DNA of 64,000 nt from contig VTPC01090932.1 of NCBI GenBank assembly GCA_011009095.1, forward strand, positions 1 through 64,000. Direction: 5' to 3'. Of this stretch, positions 21,739 through 33,769 are shown one piece after another. Origin of the DNA: Ignelater luminosus (Eukaryota; Arthropoda; Insecta; Coleoptera; Elateridae). Below the pieces are notes generated by a model. It was not told the DNA's origin. It made no database searches and saw only the letters and a list, made by a program, of their open reading frames with translations. Positions within the stretch are counted from its first letter, which is position 1; each line of letters starts with the position of its first letter. Both the position numbers and the translations under genes were made by a program.

Positions 21739-22829
21739 CTAATGGATAACAAGAGTAGTTTCTGGATCTTCTAAATACTTATGCTTATGTTTGTCAAAAA
21801 GTTCGGTTAACTGTTTTATAAAAGTTGCATGTAAGGCATCTATTTGTTCTTGAGTTGCATCTTCCACTCTTTCTACATCTATTGGTTTTCCAACTAGAAG
21901 ATATGGAAAAAAATTATTATAATTATTTAATTTTCATAAATTAACTGAAACTTACCTATTACATTAATAGGTTTGCGATACGGTACTAATCCAAATGAAT
22001 ATTGCAAGTAACCACGACCTAGCGGTATAATTGGTACAATCCCAGTTATCCCCTTCACCCATTCTTGAAACATTCTAAGTAATGAACCCTCTGGATTACT
22101 GACTTGGTCATAGATATCCGTTTCTCCAAATGAAAAAATAGGCACTAAAGGAGACCCATTTTTCAGTGCAAGTCTTGCGAAACCTTTGCGATTCTTCAAT
22201 ACTAAATGATACTGTCCAGGTTTACAATAAAACAATTCTGCAGCACCTCCAACAATTAGTAATGCTGCGTTGCCACCGCTTGGTCTGCTCATTAAAAAGT
22301 TGATAGATTTAGCTGACGCTGCTGACATTCCCATTGACAAAAGGAAATCACGGGTAAGTGGTAGATAAAAATTTTGTCTTAACGTTAATATGTGTGGTGT
22401 GTGTTTAGGGAAAAGCTTGTGAAAACCACCACTTCTAGTTCCAAAAACAGTAAATGTTCCAGTGGCTAGCATACCATGTGGAAACGAACAAAATAAATAA
22501 TTCCGTTTGGGATCCAGTTCTACGTCTTCTGAATCCTTTTCTACATTTACTGGGAAGAAGTCTTTAAAAAATTTCCAGAATCTACCACCTCGGACCCATT
22601 CTACACGTCGTCCACCTCTTTCACATGATTTCTTGTCGACCCAAATCCAGATTAAATATGCAATGACTAGGAACCGAATGCTGGTAAACAGTATAAGAAA
22701 TAGAAGTATGAACCAGATAAGAAATTGGCCCAACGTCATATATGTATAAAATAGGCCCACAGTCAGTGTTTGTAAACGTCGGCTTAGAGGAACATGCAAA
22801 GGTGCAAATTCAATTCCGAAAATCTTCAT
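21739..22829 (-). CDS. DGAT2/MOGAT-type acyltransferase, copy C
   Basis: Second intact member of the array, predicted to acylate mono- or diacylglycerol at the endoplasmic reticulum. Coding exons 21956-22829 and 21739-21893 are joined by a 62-bp intron and give 342 residues. It lacks the Phe of WIWVFDKK seen in its sisters, hence one residue shorter. Landmarks: hydrophobic hairpin about 21-65, GGRR, FPHG, the signature RKGFARLALKNGSPLVP then FSFGETDIYDQ, GRGYLQYSFG, and the C-terminal GKPIDVERVEDATQEQID. Start is the ATG right after the acceptor ATTTTCAG-type site at 22832. Its 3' flank (21565-21738) matches that of copy B closely, so B and C look like close duplicates. It has its own TATA promoter about 410 bp upstream. 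Confidence 0.93.
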
Positions 22830-23177
22830 ATCTGAAAACAAAGACTTGTGTAATGTTAGAAAATATAAAAACCAAACAAATATAATAAATTGTTGGTGAT
22901 GATGACACGAAATGTATATACGTATGTATGAATGAATGCGTCTGTACTATTTTAAACAGTATAACACAGAAATTCAGTAATATTCATTTATTTTAGAAAT
23001 CTAAAAACAATGATAGTGAAATCAATAGTTTTGGAGATATCATGTTTTAAGAATGAAAAACCAACAGATTTGATAAAGAATTCGATGAGATATCTATTTG
23101 ACATGTAGATTTTATTGTTTGATGAGAATTTGAAAGAAAAAGCAGAATACGTTGGGAATTAATTTTAAAAGGCTTAC

Positions 23178-23309
23178 CATTAAATTTAATAGTAAACAAA
23201 TAATTGTCTAAACTGAACAAATATAACCTAGTATATTATTCCGTATTTATACCATACTAAATTGCAGTGACTATTGAAAAATAAACGTCTGATTTAGATA
23301 AATAGATAA
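23178..23309 (-). promoter_or_regulatory. TATA promoter, first exon and GATA sites of copy C
   Basis: The minus strand has TATAAATA at 23244-23251 followed by CGGAATAATATAC. The first exon ends at the donor TTTAATG|GTAAGCC (exon end 23178). AGATAA sites lie upstream at 23296-23301 and 23304-23309. The first intron is 346 bp. Confidence 0.75.
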
Positions 23310-23838
23310 ATAAGATATCATCACATTGCATTTTTTTCATGTAGTGATTAGACCAAAGTTTGTTCGTTGAATAAATAAATCTTATTAAAAAAGATAAATA
23401 CAACCGTTAAATAATATTTTTAGGTTTATTATTGCTAAGGTTCCTATAAATATATAATTTTCGCATATGATTACATTATCAAAATTAAGTAATAATTATT
23501 ATGAGTAGTTTATCAAGTTTGTTATTTTCATATATAAAAACATTTATCACGGTTTGAAAGTAGGTAATTATTTATTCTTAATCTGTATATATATTTCTGC
23601 AAAATTTATTCTTTTATAATTAATTATTAATACATTTTTAAGAAAAGATTTATTAGGCTCAATGTAAAAGCATAATGGGGGGTCGTGTGCATCTTCACGT
23701 TTAGATTTTTAAGTGAGTCTTACCATATGTTACCTACATACGTGGTTTATGTATTAGTAGTTACTTTCCACTTTTCATTTTCATATTCTTAACAACTAAT
23801 TAGGAAATTAGAATGCCCTTTTTAAACAGAAAACATTA

Positions 23839-23851
23839 AGTCATAGTGACT
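23839..23851 (-). promoter_or_regulatory. Distal palindrome upstream of copy C
   Basis: AGTCATAGTGACT is a perfect inverted repeat around a 3-bp centre, about 590 bp upstream of the TATA box. The same element recurs upstream of D, E, F and G. Confidence 0.55.
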
Positions 23852-24593
23852 AACATATTATTAATTACGTTAACTAGAAATTACAATGTTCCACCTCAAA
23901 TTTTGAGCAGTGTACTTATAATAAACTGACTCCAAGATACCAAAAATAAAAACAAGACGACAAAACTTGAAAATCTTCCGTGCCTCATTGTTCATCATTA
24001 CGCATATGATCGATTAAAGTCATGGTTGGAAATTAAAACCGATTTTTCTAAATCATTATTGAAATTCGTTTGAGCTTGCAAAGATTCTCTAATATTTATA
24101 TTACTAAACGTAAGGCGGAAAACTCTAATGCTTTTCCTATTGGAAGCGTAAATCAAGTAAAGGTCTCAAAATAAAATCCTGTGCAATATCAGAGTTCACA
24201 ATCAAAGTTATCAAGAACAGATTATTTATTGCATATGATTATCAGTAGTTTCCCTGGTTGGCTGCTTGTCTTAATGTTTATTGTTAATAGAGGAGTTACT
24301 ATGACTTTCAATCGCATTTCGCCAAATTTTGATAGAGTAGTGTTCAAACACTCAAGAAGGTTTCTAGTTATACTAGTCTGCACTTTGTAGTAGAAGTATA
24401 CAATCTGAAAAATTTGAAATTAAAAAAAGAAACTTAGGATAATTGATAATTCGCCAATTTATTTTAATACAAAACTTGTTTATTAGTTATTGATTTAGTA
24501 ACATAAGAGAATAAATAATTAGTCAATAAACTAACTTTATTACAACTACAATTTACTGAAATTAAATTTTTTACTACTAATCACTTATTTTAT
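23852..24593. other. Spacer with a relic upstream block of a lost copy
   Basis: 24200-24290 matches the conserved upstream block of the array (TTATCAAGAACA, then GATTATCAGTAGTTTCCCTGG), yet no gene follows in the minus direction before copy C's own upstream region. 24320-24380 shares a phrase with 21280. 24460-24593 is the 3' flank of copy D. Otherwise nothing is recognised. Confidence 0.55.
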
Positions 24594-25690
24594 CTAATCG
24601 ATGACAAGAGTGGTTCCGTCCGGATTTTCTAAATACTTATGTTTATGTTTTTCAAACAGTTCAGTTAATTGTTTTACAAACGTTGCATGTAAGGAATCTA
24701 TTTGTTCTTGAGTTGGATCCACCACTCTCTCCACATCAATTGGTTTTCCAACTAAAAAATATAAAAAAATTATTATTTTGACACAGAATTCTATTTAAGA
24801 AATTAAAACTTACCTATTATATTAATAGGCTTGCGGTGTGGTACTAATCCAAATGAATACTGAAAGTAGCCGCGACCTAATGGTATAATTGGTACAATCC
24901 CAGTTACTTTTTTCACCCATTCTTGAAACATTCTAAGTAATGAACCCTCTGGATTACTGACTTGGTCATAGATATCCGTTTCTCCAAATGAAAAAGTAGG
25001 TACTAAAGGAGACCCATTTTTAAGTGCAAGTCTTGCGAAACCTTTGCGATTCTTTAACACTAAATGATACTGTCCGGGTTTACAATAAAATGATTCTGCA
25101 GCACCTCCAACAACCAGTAATGCTGCGTTGCCACCTCTTGGTCTGCTCATTAAAAAGTTGATTGATTTAGCCGACGCTGCTGACATTCCCAATGATAGGA
25201 GAAAGTCACGGAAAAGTGGCATTGAGAAATTTTGCTTTAATGTTAATATATGTGGTGTGTGTTTAGGAAAAAGTTTTTGGAAACCGCCACCTCTAGATGC
25301 GAATACAGTAAATACTCCAGTAGCTAACAAACCATGAGGAAACGAACAGAATAAGTAATTTCGTTTGGGATCGAGTTCCACTTCTTCCGAATCCTTTTTT
25401 ATATTTATCGGGAAATATTCTTTAAAAAACTTCCAAAATATACATCTTCGAATACATTCTACCCGTCGGCCACCTCTTTCATATATCTTCTTGTCGAAAA
25501 CCCAAATCCAAATTAAATATGCAAAAGGTAAGAACCAAATATTGGTAAAGAATATAACATATAGAACCAGTAACCAGCTAAGAGTTGGACCTGTGGTCAT
25601 AAACGCATGACCAAGACCTACAGCTAGTGTTTGTAAACGTCGAGATAGTGGAATATTCAGAGGTGCAAATTCTATTCCTAAAATCTTCAT
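24594..25690 (-). CDS. DGAT2/MOGAT-type acyltransferase, copy D
   Basis: Coding exons 24814-25690 and 24594-24751, separated by a 62-bp intron, give 344 residues. Hydrophobic stretches at about 21-50 and 52-66 probably form a membrane hairpin. Next come GGRR (73-76), FPHG (117-120), RKGFARLALKNGSPLVP (215-231), FSFGETDIYDQ (233-243) and GRGYFQYSFG (272-281). The C-terminus GKPIDVERVVDPTQEQID ends in LVID. The last exon has one codon more than in B and C. Predicted role as for its sisters: triglyceride synthesis from acyl-CoA at the endoplasmic reticulum. No promoter lies near the acceptor at 25693; the only matching first exon is at about 32543, implying a 6.85-kb first intron full of mobile elements. 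Confidence 0.92.
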
Positions 25691-26039
25691 ATCTAAAAAC
25701 AAAAATTTCTGTAATATTAAAAACATATAAAAACAATGCAAACAAAATCATTTTTGGTAATAATAGTTGTTTAAGTATTAATAACCAGAAAAGAAAATTC
25801 ACGCCTGTGAACAAAGTTAAGGCCTTTATTCGTTCAAGTTAATATGCAATATGAAAAAACTAGGACAATGCTGACGAATAAGATTCCGGCTGTTATATAG
25901 TGTCTAAAAACATTGTTGTCTGATAATTAAGTGTTAGAAATTTGTTTGATCAAAATGTTTTTAAGCAAAAATGAAAGATTGAGTTAGTAAAACAAGAAAT
26001 AAAATAGATCATTTTAAGAGTGTGAAAAATAAACTTTAG

Positions 26040-28640
26040 GCCGCTAACGCTTCGAGGTGTTTATAGGAAGAAATCTTGAGTTATGTATTAAACTGAGAGG
26101 AACTGGAAAAATAGATTATAGACATTTATTTCTGAAATAGAAGATATGACGGATAAGGTAAAAGTGCTAAAGTAGAACAATGGGCACAAACAGGTATAGC
26201 AGTATAATTGTGAACAAAGAATATCTAACCTACTTGATAACATGGACCTAATCTTAATTCAGAGAAATTACACCATGAGCAGAAATATACGATAATAGTA
26301 GCATATGGGCCAAGTGAGAATGAGACAAATAAAGCAAAACAGAAATTTTGGGGAGAATTGCAACAACATGGTGATGAGGTTGAAAATTTGATTATACTAG
26401 GCGATTTGAATGGCAGAGTGGGAAAAGATCCAATCAGTAGCAGTGTCAGTGTAGGAAGATTTGGGAAACACACACTAAATGATAATAGAAAAATTATTGA
26501 TTTCTGCAACCTAAACAGTCTGATGGTAGCAAACACCCTTTTTCAACATAAGGAGATCCACAAGTTCACAAGGGTGATGATGAGCAGAAATGAGAAGTCT
26601 ATCATCGACCTGATTTTTGTCAGAACTACAATGTTAAGAAATGTGAAGAATGTGAAAGTCAGAAGTGGGGGCAGAGATAGAATCGGACCACTTTCTTGTT
26701 GAGATGAAAATGAAGACAGACTTGAAAAGAGACAGTAAATGTGAGATTATATGCGAGGAGTTTATCAACATAAGAAGCTATAAACTTCAGAACGAAAAAA
26801 CGCGACTGAAATACCAAGAAGAATGTGACCTGAAGTTTGCACAGAGGCTGGTTGAGAGTGTGGGCAAAGACGTAGAAAACATGTAGAGAAATTTCAGAAC
26901 AACGATAATAAAAGCAGCTGTCAAAGTGTGTGGACTGACTAGATATACTACAAATAAAAAGAAATTAACACTGCGGTGGAACGAATAAATCAAAAACTTG
27001 GTAAAACTAAAACAAAAGAGTTGGAAAGATTACCTGCACAAAAGAAATAACAGAAACTATGAAATATATAAAGAAAACAGAATGAGAATAAAAGAAAAAG
27101 TGAAGGAGGCCAAGCGGAAAAGCTGGGAGAAGTTTAGAAATAGGATGGAAATTCAAGGACAGGGAAACTCAAAACTGCTATATAGAACACTGAAGAGCTT
27201 AAACAGAGATCAAAGCAGCAAATAAGATTATAATTTCATCAAGGATAAGGATGGATGGCAAACTATTAACAAGCCAGGAAAAGATCAAAAAAAGATGGTT
27301 CGAATACTTCAGTAAATTGCTGGGAGAACAAGACAACATAAGTGGGGAGCATAATATAAATTACTGCAGAGCAAACAGCAACCTAGAGAAAGATAAAAAT
27401 ATCACGTATGAGGAAGTGAAGTATTTGAAAAATGGCAAATCCGCAAGAGAAGATGGGATTAAATCCTAGATGCTTAAACATATGGAGCAAGAAGGAAAGT
27501 AAAGGTTTGGAAAAAGAAGAATATACTCAATGATTGGAGACTTGCAGCAATTGTACTAATACCAAAAAAGGGGAGAACACGACATGTAGCAACCACAGAG
27601 GCATTCCCCTACTGAGTGTAGTTGGCAAAATATATGAAAGAATTCCTGAAAACAGACTAAGACTGCAAATAGAATCAAAGATCCAAGAAAATCAAGCTGG
27701 TTTCCGCCAAAAGCGAGGAACACAAAACTAAATATTCTGTATGCGACAGACAAGCAGAGAGTAATGATAGGAGAAGATAAAGTATACATGTGTGCAATCG
27801 ACATGAAAAAAGCTTTTGATACGTTGCCCAGAGAGCGGATTTGGAGTTGTATGAAAGACTACGGTGTTACAGAATTACAGAAAGCTATCCAAGTTTTTAT
27901 ACAACACGGCAAATATGGTTAGGACAAGAGCAGGAAAGACCAAGAAGTTTTTTATCGAAAATAGAGTCAGACAAGGTGGAATCTTAAATCTCCTACTCTT
28001 CATAATGGTTTTGGACCAAATGGGAAAAAAGGAGAACAAAAACAATAAAGGTTTTCGGGTGGGCGTGAAAAAGCTACATCACATAACGATAAAAGTCTGC
28101 TGCTGTTTGCATCAAATGCCAATGAGCTGCAGAAGGCGATTCAGAGATGGAGTGCTGTTATGAAGAAGTACGGTATGAAAATAAACGGAACAAAAGCGGA
28201 GGTGATAGTGATCTCAAGATGCATAAATATACATATTAACGGACAAAAGCAGACAAGTTTATTGAAATATTTGGGATCACTGTTCGGGTGTAAAGGAGAG
28301 GTCGAGTGTGATATAGACCACAGATTGACAAATGCAACTAAAATGTTCTATGCGCTGAGATCATCCTTTTTTAAAAAGAAAAAAGTGAACAAAGTCACAA
28401 AAGTCAAAATATACAAGACAGTGTTAGTGCTAATTTTAGTGTATGGGAGTGAATCCTGGGTTCTGAACGAGAAACTGAAATCAAAAATGTAGGTGCATAG
28501 AGGGGGGTGTATAGGAGTGACAAAATCAAAAACAGTGACACACGGAAAAAGCTAAAAGTGACGCCATTAGTTAAAATTACAAAGCAGAGACAGTTAGGGT
28601 GGTTTGGACATCTGGTGAGAATGGAGAAGAACAACCTTGA
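26040..28640 (+). pseudogene. Non-LTR retrotransposon, decayed (endonuclease plus reverse transcriptase)
   Basis: The plus-strand order is that of an APE-type LINE. Endonuclease pieces are IVAYGPSENE, LIILGDLNGRVG and NEKSIIDLIFV (about 26290-26640). A basic linker follows, then reverse transcriptase pieces: SNHRGIPLLSVVGKIYERI, ENQAGFRQKRGTQN, MKKAFDTLPRE, NRVRQGGILNLLLF and the active-site box, which reads FASN where FADD is expected (about 28100). The C-terminal KYLGSLFGCKGEVECDIDHR is typical. At least seven stops or frameshifts break it. Craniofacial-development-protein-2-like matches would be expected (RTE-like). It lies inside the apparent first intron of copy D, in the opposite orientation. 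Confidence 0.85.
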
Positions 28641-30272
28641 CACCTAACAGTAACCGAGAAAGCGGATAACTAAGTAAGTAACTCTTTGAGGTTAATTGAA
28701 CATGTGAAAACGTTCACAGCCGCAAATTCCAAACAAAGAAACAAAATAACGGCACAGCTAATGAGCTATAGTTGATACCAGCGTATGTTTACAGTTTTCA
28801 ATTCGGGCTATACGTTTTGGTCTATTTAAAGACAATTCTATGGAATATAAGTTTATACTCTTTAACCACGAAAGAAAAATCGGAGCTTTTTGGTAAAATG
28901 AACCAGATGGTAGAAAAGGTATAATGAAAGTAACTTAGGAATACTAAGGTAATAAAGACTAAAAAAGATGTTCCTTCTAAGCTCGCCAGTCTGTACAACC
29001 CTAAACATATTTAACCTGCACTGTAGCAGATTCGGATTACGTACGTTTGCAGAAATGTTATTAGTGCAGCATTATACTACTTTTCATCTATAAGTATCCT
29101 TACGTATGACACCAAGCCTAATATTGAAAGTATCAATATCACTTAAGTAACCTGGGGTCTACTTTTATGTGTATATCTCTAAAAACAAAGAAAATATCTA
29201 TCAATTTTAAAGGCAATAATCGTAAGAGTATGATACAAGAATTTCGACAATTTGACACGTTCATTCTCCGAATCTAGGTGATAAGTAATTAATGATAACC
29301 TATTAAAACAGGAAATTGCGAACACAGATATGTCGAATGCAATAGGTCCGGTTCAAAAACCAGCAACGAATCGAAGCTTGTAAATATAATACAAAGCACA
29401 CGTTCTTCATGCCCTAGTTTTTCATGCTTTTCTCTCCATAACTTCTTTATTATTAATGTTACGCCAAAAAGTGATTAATAAAAGTTCTAGGTAATATATT
29501 ATCCACAAAAATGTCTTGACAAAATTTCTGTTAGACTCACGGTTACGAAAATCAATCAAAAAAACTAATTGTCTCTTTATTTTCAAGATGCCGAATGATA
29601 CACCCTCAGTCCCGAAAACTCAGTCGTACACTTACGACCAACTCCCCATATGAAACCCAAAAAGATCGCATCGTACCCAAAATGCAAGGTTACCCACTTT
29701 TTGAAATTGGATACCAAAAACTGTAACAAAGCACTGGCTTTATTAAAAGCACATAAGTTAAAAATTCCGCAAGAATAATAAACAAATTAACAATCCATCA
29801 ATAACAGATAACACTGTTTCCATAGGAAAGTTAGGCTAAATGCCAACATAACATACTGTCTTTATTTTTACACCACCTCCAACTGTTGAAGGAATAGTTA
29901 TTCGTGTTAGAACGGAAGAAAGTGATACTTTTTCCCGTGTGTGCCATTTATTCCACGAGCCGAAGGTAAGGGAAATAAAGCACACAAGAGAAAAAATACT
30001 TCCAGAGTTTCACATATGATTTTAAAACATTTATCAAAAATCTCAACAAAGATTGTTATACATTAAGAATTTACTTTTACAAGTAAAATAGTTTTGGTGT
30101 CAATAGTATCCAAACGCATTTCAGAAAAGCAAAAACAAATAAAAATTGAACAACAGAGAGGAAGAATTACTTTGTCTCCGGTTCAAATATAATCGTCAAC
30201 TTTCGGCCCCAAAATGAGGGTCGAAAAGTCGACTTTCTAATAAGATCAACAAAAAAATATATTGTATTCATA
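28641..30272. other. Non-coding stretch within the apparent intron of copy D
   Basis: No open frame or repeat recognised over 1.6 kb. Confidence 0.45.
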
Positions 30273-30954
30273 CGGGTGTCCCAAAATTCACACAGGTTTT
30301 TAATTAAAAATTGTAAATTTTTTATTAATTCATAAAGTATACAGTATAGGGTTATGTATGGAATAGCATATCGGATATATGGCCTCCACGGTTTTGCTGG
30401 CACATACGAACTCTTTTGTCGAAATTTTCCATGACCGTTTTGCATAAATGTAGCTGAATTTTGTTGATACAGCGCTCAATTTCCTCCTTTAAGGCGTGGA
30501 TGGTTGTGGGCTTGTTGGCATAAACCTTAGACTTCAAAAACACCCCAAAGAAAAAAGCCCAACGGCGTTAAGTCGCATGATCTGGGCGGCCAATTCTGAT
30601 CACCAAAACGGGAAATTACACGACCAGGAAATGACTCATGCAGTAATTGAATTGTTTCTCGGGTAGTATGGCATGTGGCACCGTCTTGTTGAAACAACAC
30701 GTCGTCCACATCAATATCATGCAATTTAGGCACAAAAAACTGGATTATCATGTCGCGATAGCGAGCACCAATAACTGTTATTGCCTGAACAGCCGCATTT
30801 TTGAAGAATGAAAACGCGTTGTTCTTTCGTGTAGCGCTCCATTTTTAATAATCCTAAACTATCAGCTGTCACACTGTCTTTTTTTTTCGTTGGCAACACT
30901 TTAACGCACAAATGGCGCAGAATTCAAATCTTGCGTAAATTATGGGACACACAG
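30273..30954 (-). mobile_element. Internally deleted Tc1/mariner-like element (DUF4817 type)
   Basis: TA dinucleotides at 30271-30272 and 30955-30956 flank ends that read CGGGTGTCCCAAAATTC and, on the other strand, CTGTGTGTCCCATAATTT. Inside, the minus strand encodes an N-terminal piece MERYTKEQRVFILQK (a DUF4817-like helix-turn-helix start). Pieces of the catalytic domain follow: DVDDVLFQQDGATCHTTRETI and WPPRSCDLTPLGFFLWG, then a C-terminal piece. At 682 bp the element is about half size, with frameshifts and a deleted middle, so it is non-autonomous. Confidence 0.75.
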
Positions 30955-31289
30955 TACTTAACATCTTACTATATTCTGTTCGCGGTGTTTCTGGCTCGTA
31001 TTAGGCTGTGGGAGAATGAAAGTTTGAGTATTATAAACCGGGCTATTTATCTATTAACTCGACTTGTAAAATCTTATTGACGATGAATGCACTTTAAGGT
31101 TATGATCTTTGACCAGTTGCCTTTTTTTTTAATCTGTAAATCGATTACGATAAAAGATTGTTTTGCAAAACTTTCTATTTCTTGTAAAATTGAAATTAAA
31201 TGTTCAAACTCTTTATTTTCGAGGATAAAGACGGTGATAATCTGTTATACTTTAAAACTCTTTTAATTATATAAGAAGTTTATTTGCGA

Positions 31290-31900
31290 TTAACTGATTA
31301 TGGTTACTTTCAGATGCCGAAAATTTAAATGATTTCTTTTTGAGTAATTCCAAATGCGAGGACTCGCTCCACTATGAGAATTAAAGGTTTCCTGCCTTTT
31401 TTTTGCTTTAACGATACCACGCCTCCATTCTGTCGTGGAAACTTCCTCTAAGGATGCCAATACCTGCATAGCATCTTCTAGGGTTCCTTGCAAGTAATAA
31501 AGACCGCTAATAATCATGTATTTTTCAATAGGGTTATGGCAATAGTACAAAAAGGTTTTATTAAATTCCAAAACTACTTTTTGAAAAATTCTTAATAAAA
31601 TTTGACATTGTGATTAGTCAACCATTCCTGCATTTGGTTTTTCTTGGAGGAAGAAGTTGGAGGTTTGTCCAGTTGCACCGAATGGTACGCAGCATTGACC
31701 ATATCAACTACACGTTTTACCCCAAGCTTATCCACAGCAGGAATGAGCTGAGTAATAACCCAATTTTGAAAAATATCCCCAGTTATGGTCCCACGATAAA
31801 CCCGATCGTTATTATAAGAATCTAAAAGAAAATCGCATTCATTCAAAAACCCGCCCCTATATCTCGCATGCAAAATAGTGATTATCCGAATCGTGTACCC
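31290..31900 (-). pseudogene. DDE transposase fragment (Tc1/IS630-like)
   Basis: The minus strand encodes GGFLNECDFLLDSYNNDRVY, then GDIFQNWVITQLIPAVDKL and VNAAYHSVQLDKPPTSSSKK. This is a decayed version of the catalytic block usually written VMDNASYHS in an insect DDE transposase family. Here the catalytic Asp-Asn reads Val-Asn. A second open piece (31290-31571) with KYMIISGLYYLQGTLEDAMQ may continue it. No termini found. The fragment lies in the apparent intron of copy D. Confidence 0.6.
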
Positions 31901-32542
31901 AAAGTCGAGTCACGGATCCATTTTGATAGATCGATGTTTCATCTAGGTATACAAATCGAATATTTACACTGAAATTGAGATACTGCAAGAATTTTCTAAG
32001 GAATGTAATTTTGGACACAACAACATGTCTTTGCTCACAGAGAATTTTGCGGCCGTTAACTGATTTATAATTGTGTTTATTTTGTTAAAGGTGACATTTC
32101 TTAAAATGTTTCTTAAAGAACCTTGTCATATTTTTACATGACCGTGAAGAGAAAACAAAATACTATCCAATTCCGCCACACAAAGTATAAGTTACTCATC
32201 AAAAAATTTTGCAATGACGTCGGAAAAAAATTGAAGAACATCACATTGTAGCAAATATTCAGACATCAAACTCCCATTAACGATGCGACGTAAACAACAG
32301 ATAGACAACAAGAAGCAATTTAGAAAATCTGTTTTCGCCGAACGAAAGCAAATTAAACAAAACAAATAATAATAATAATAATAAGGTTGAAATAGAAAAT
32401 AAAAAAACTCACAATCAGTGGGGAAGTTGAAAGACATTTACATACTACTATGATATTTAATTTAATTTTGTAGGAATTGTACAATAAGAATTGAAAACAT
32501 ATTATGAAAAAATAAATAGGGAATTAACTTAAAAAGACTTAC
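31901..32542. other. Non-coding intron part with an AAT microsatellite
   Basis: No coding signal. An (ATA)n run of about five units sits at about 32368-32383. The right end adjoins the first-exon donor of copy D. Confidence 0.45.
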
Positions 32543-32673
32543 CGGTAGATTTTATACTAAAAGAATATAAATATACAGTTCACTAAAAAACGTGTTCCGT
32601 ATTTATAAGCACATTAAACCAGCGTGATCATTGAGAAATAATCGTCCGATTAATACTTAGATAAACAAGATAA
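32543..32673 (-). promoter_or_regulatory. TATA promoter, first exon and GATA sites assigned to copy D
   Basis: The minus strand has TATAAATA at 32600-32607 followed by CGGAACACG, and a first-exon donor ACCG|GTAAGTC (exon end 32543). AGATAA sites are at 32659-32664 and 32668-32673. No acyltransferase exon lies between here and copy D at 25690, so it is assigned to D. It could also be an orphan promoter of a deleted copy. Confidence 0.65.
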
Positions 32674-33141
32674 CTTCACGTCTCACTACTTACATTTTAT
32701 TATTAGATCAAAGATTCACAAAAATATCGTTAGAATTTTACGATAAATACCGTACTATAACCTTAAAAATAGTTTTAGGTTTACTGTTTAAAATCTTCAC
32801 AATTACATAATTTTGCTCCCACATTAGAGTTATCAAAAACATGTCATGTACTGCGTCTGGTTGTTATCGGCAGTTTTCCTGTTTCGCTATTTTTGTATAC
32901 GCTTCCTAAGAAATTAGCACATTTCATGTATTTCTGCAAAATTGATATATTAATTCTGTTGCTGCATATTATTAAATATTCTTAGGTTCATTTTAAAATA
33001 TAACAGACTGAGCATTTTCACGTTAGATGGGTAAGTGGAACTACCAAACACTTCGTACAGTTATTTCACTTTTAATTTTTATATATTTTACAAATAATTA
33101 GGAAAATCAGATTTCAATATTACTTTTAAGTGAAAAATCTT

Positions 33142-33156
33142 TAGTCATAGTGACTA
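33142..33156 (-). promoter_or_regulatory. Distal palindrome upstream of copy D
   Basis: TAGTCATAGTGACTA has perfect 6-bp arms around TAG. It lies about 535 bp upstream of the TATA box and is followed by a conserved block, GATTAAAGTCG and CTGCCTTATC (33170-33215). Confidence 0.6.
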
Positions 33157-33215
33157 GCACGTTCATTAATAAAGATTAAAGTCGCGTGTCCTATGATCTG
33201 CCTTATCGTTTAGAG

Positions 33216-33769
33216 AGCAATTTATTTGGGCACGTTTGTTACTCTTCAATGAAACTGCAACAACTCTAGTAGTTCACTTTTAAAACTGACCTTGAATCTA
33301 TTTAAATTAAAATAGATATTTAAGACACATAAATTACACGATTTACACTTCGCATGCGCTGTTAAACTTTCTGAATAATTTGTATAGTATAATAATAGCT
33401 TGATTAAAATTTTTAAATATTTAATCAAAGAATGATAGGGTATTAATATTTATTAGCTAATACAGATATATTTTTGAATAGCACTATTATGTAGTACTGT
33501 AATATTAATTGCGCAATTTAATAATAATCGGAGTGTTTCAAGGTTGTGGTTTTAATTCTAAACTCCATAAAATCAAATTACCAAGCCACTACACTCATCC
33601 AGTGGAGAAACATTTCCAATTCAAATTAAAAAGCGGAAAAAATGAAAATTATTTTGTAATATACATATGAGAAATTAGAAGCCCATTAATTTTCCCAAGC
33701 TTATATGATAAGTAATATTGATAAACAGTTCCTAACCTCGAAAACGGAATTTCGTATTTTTGCTACAAA
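33216..33769. other. Upstream flank of the copy D unit
   Basis: Non-coding. 33216-33310 still matches the corresponding flanks of E, F and G; the rest shows nothing I recognise. Confidence 0.4.
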
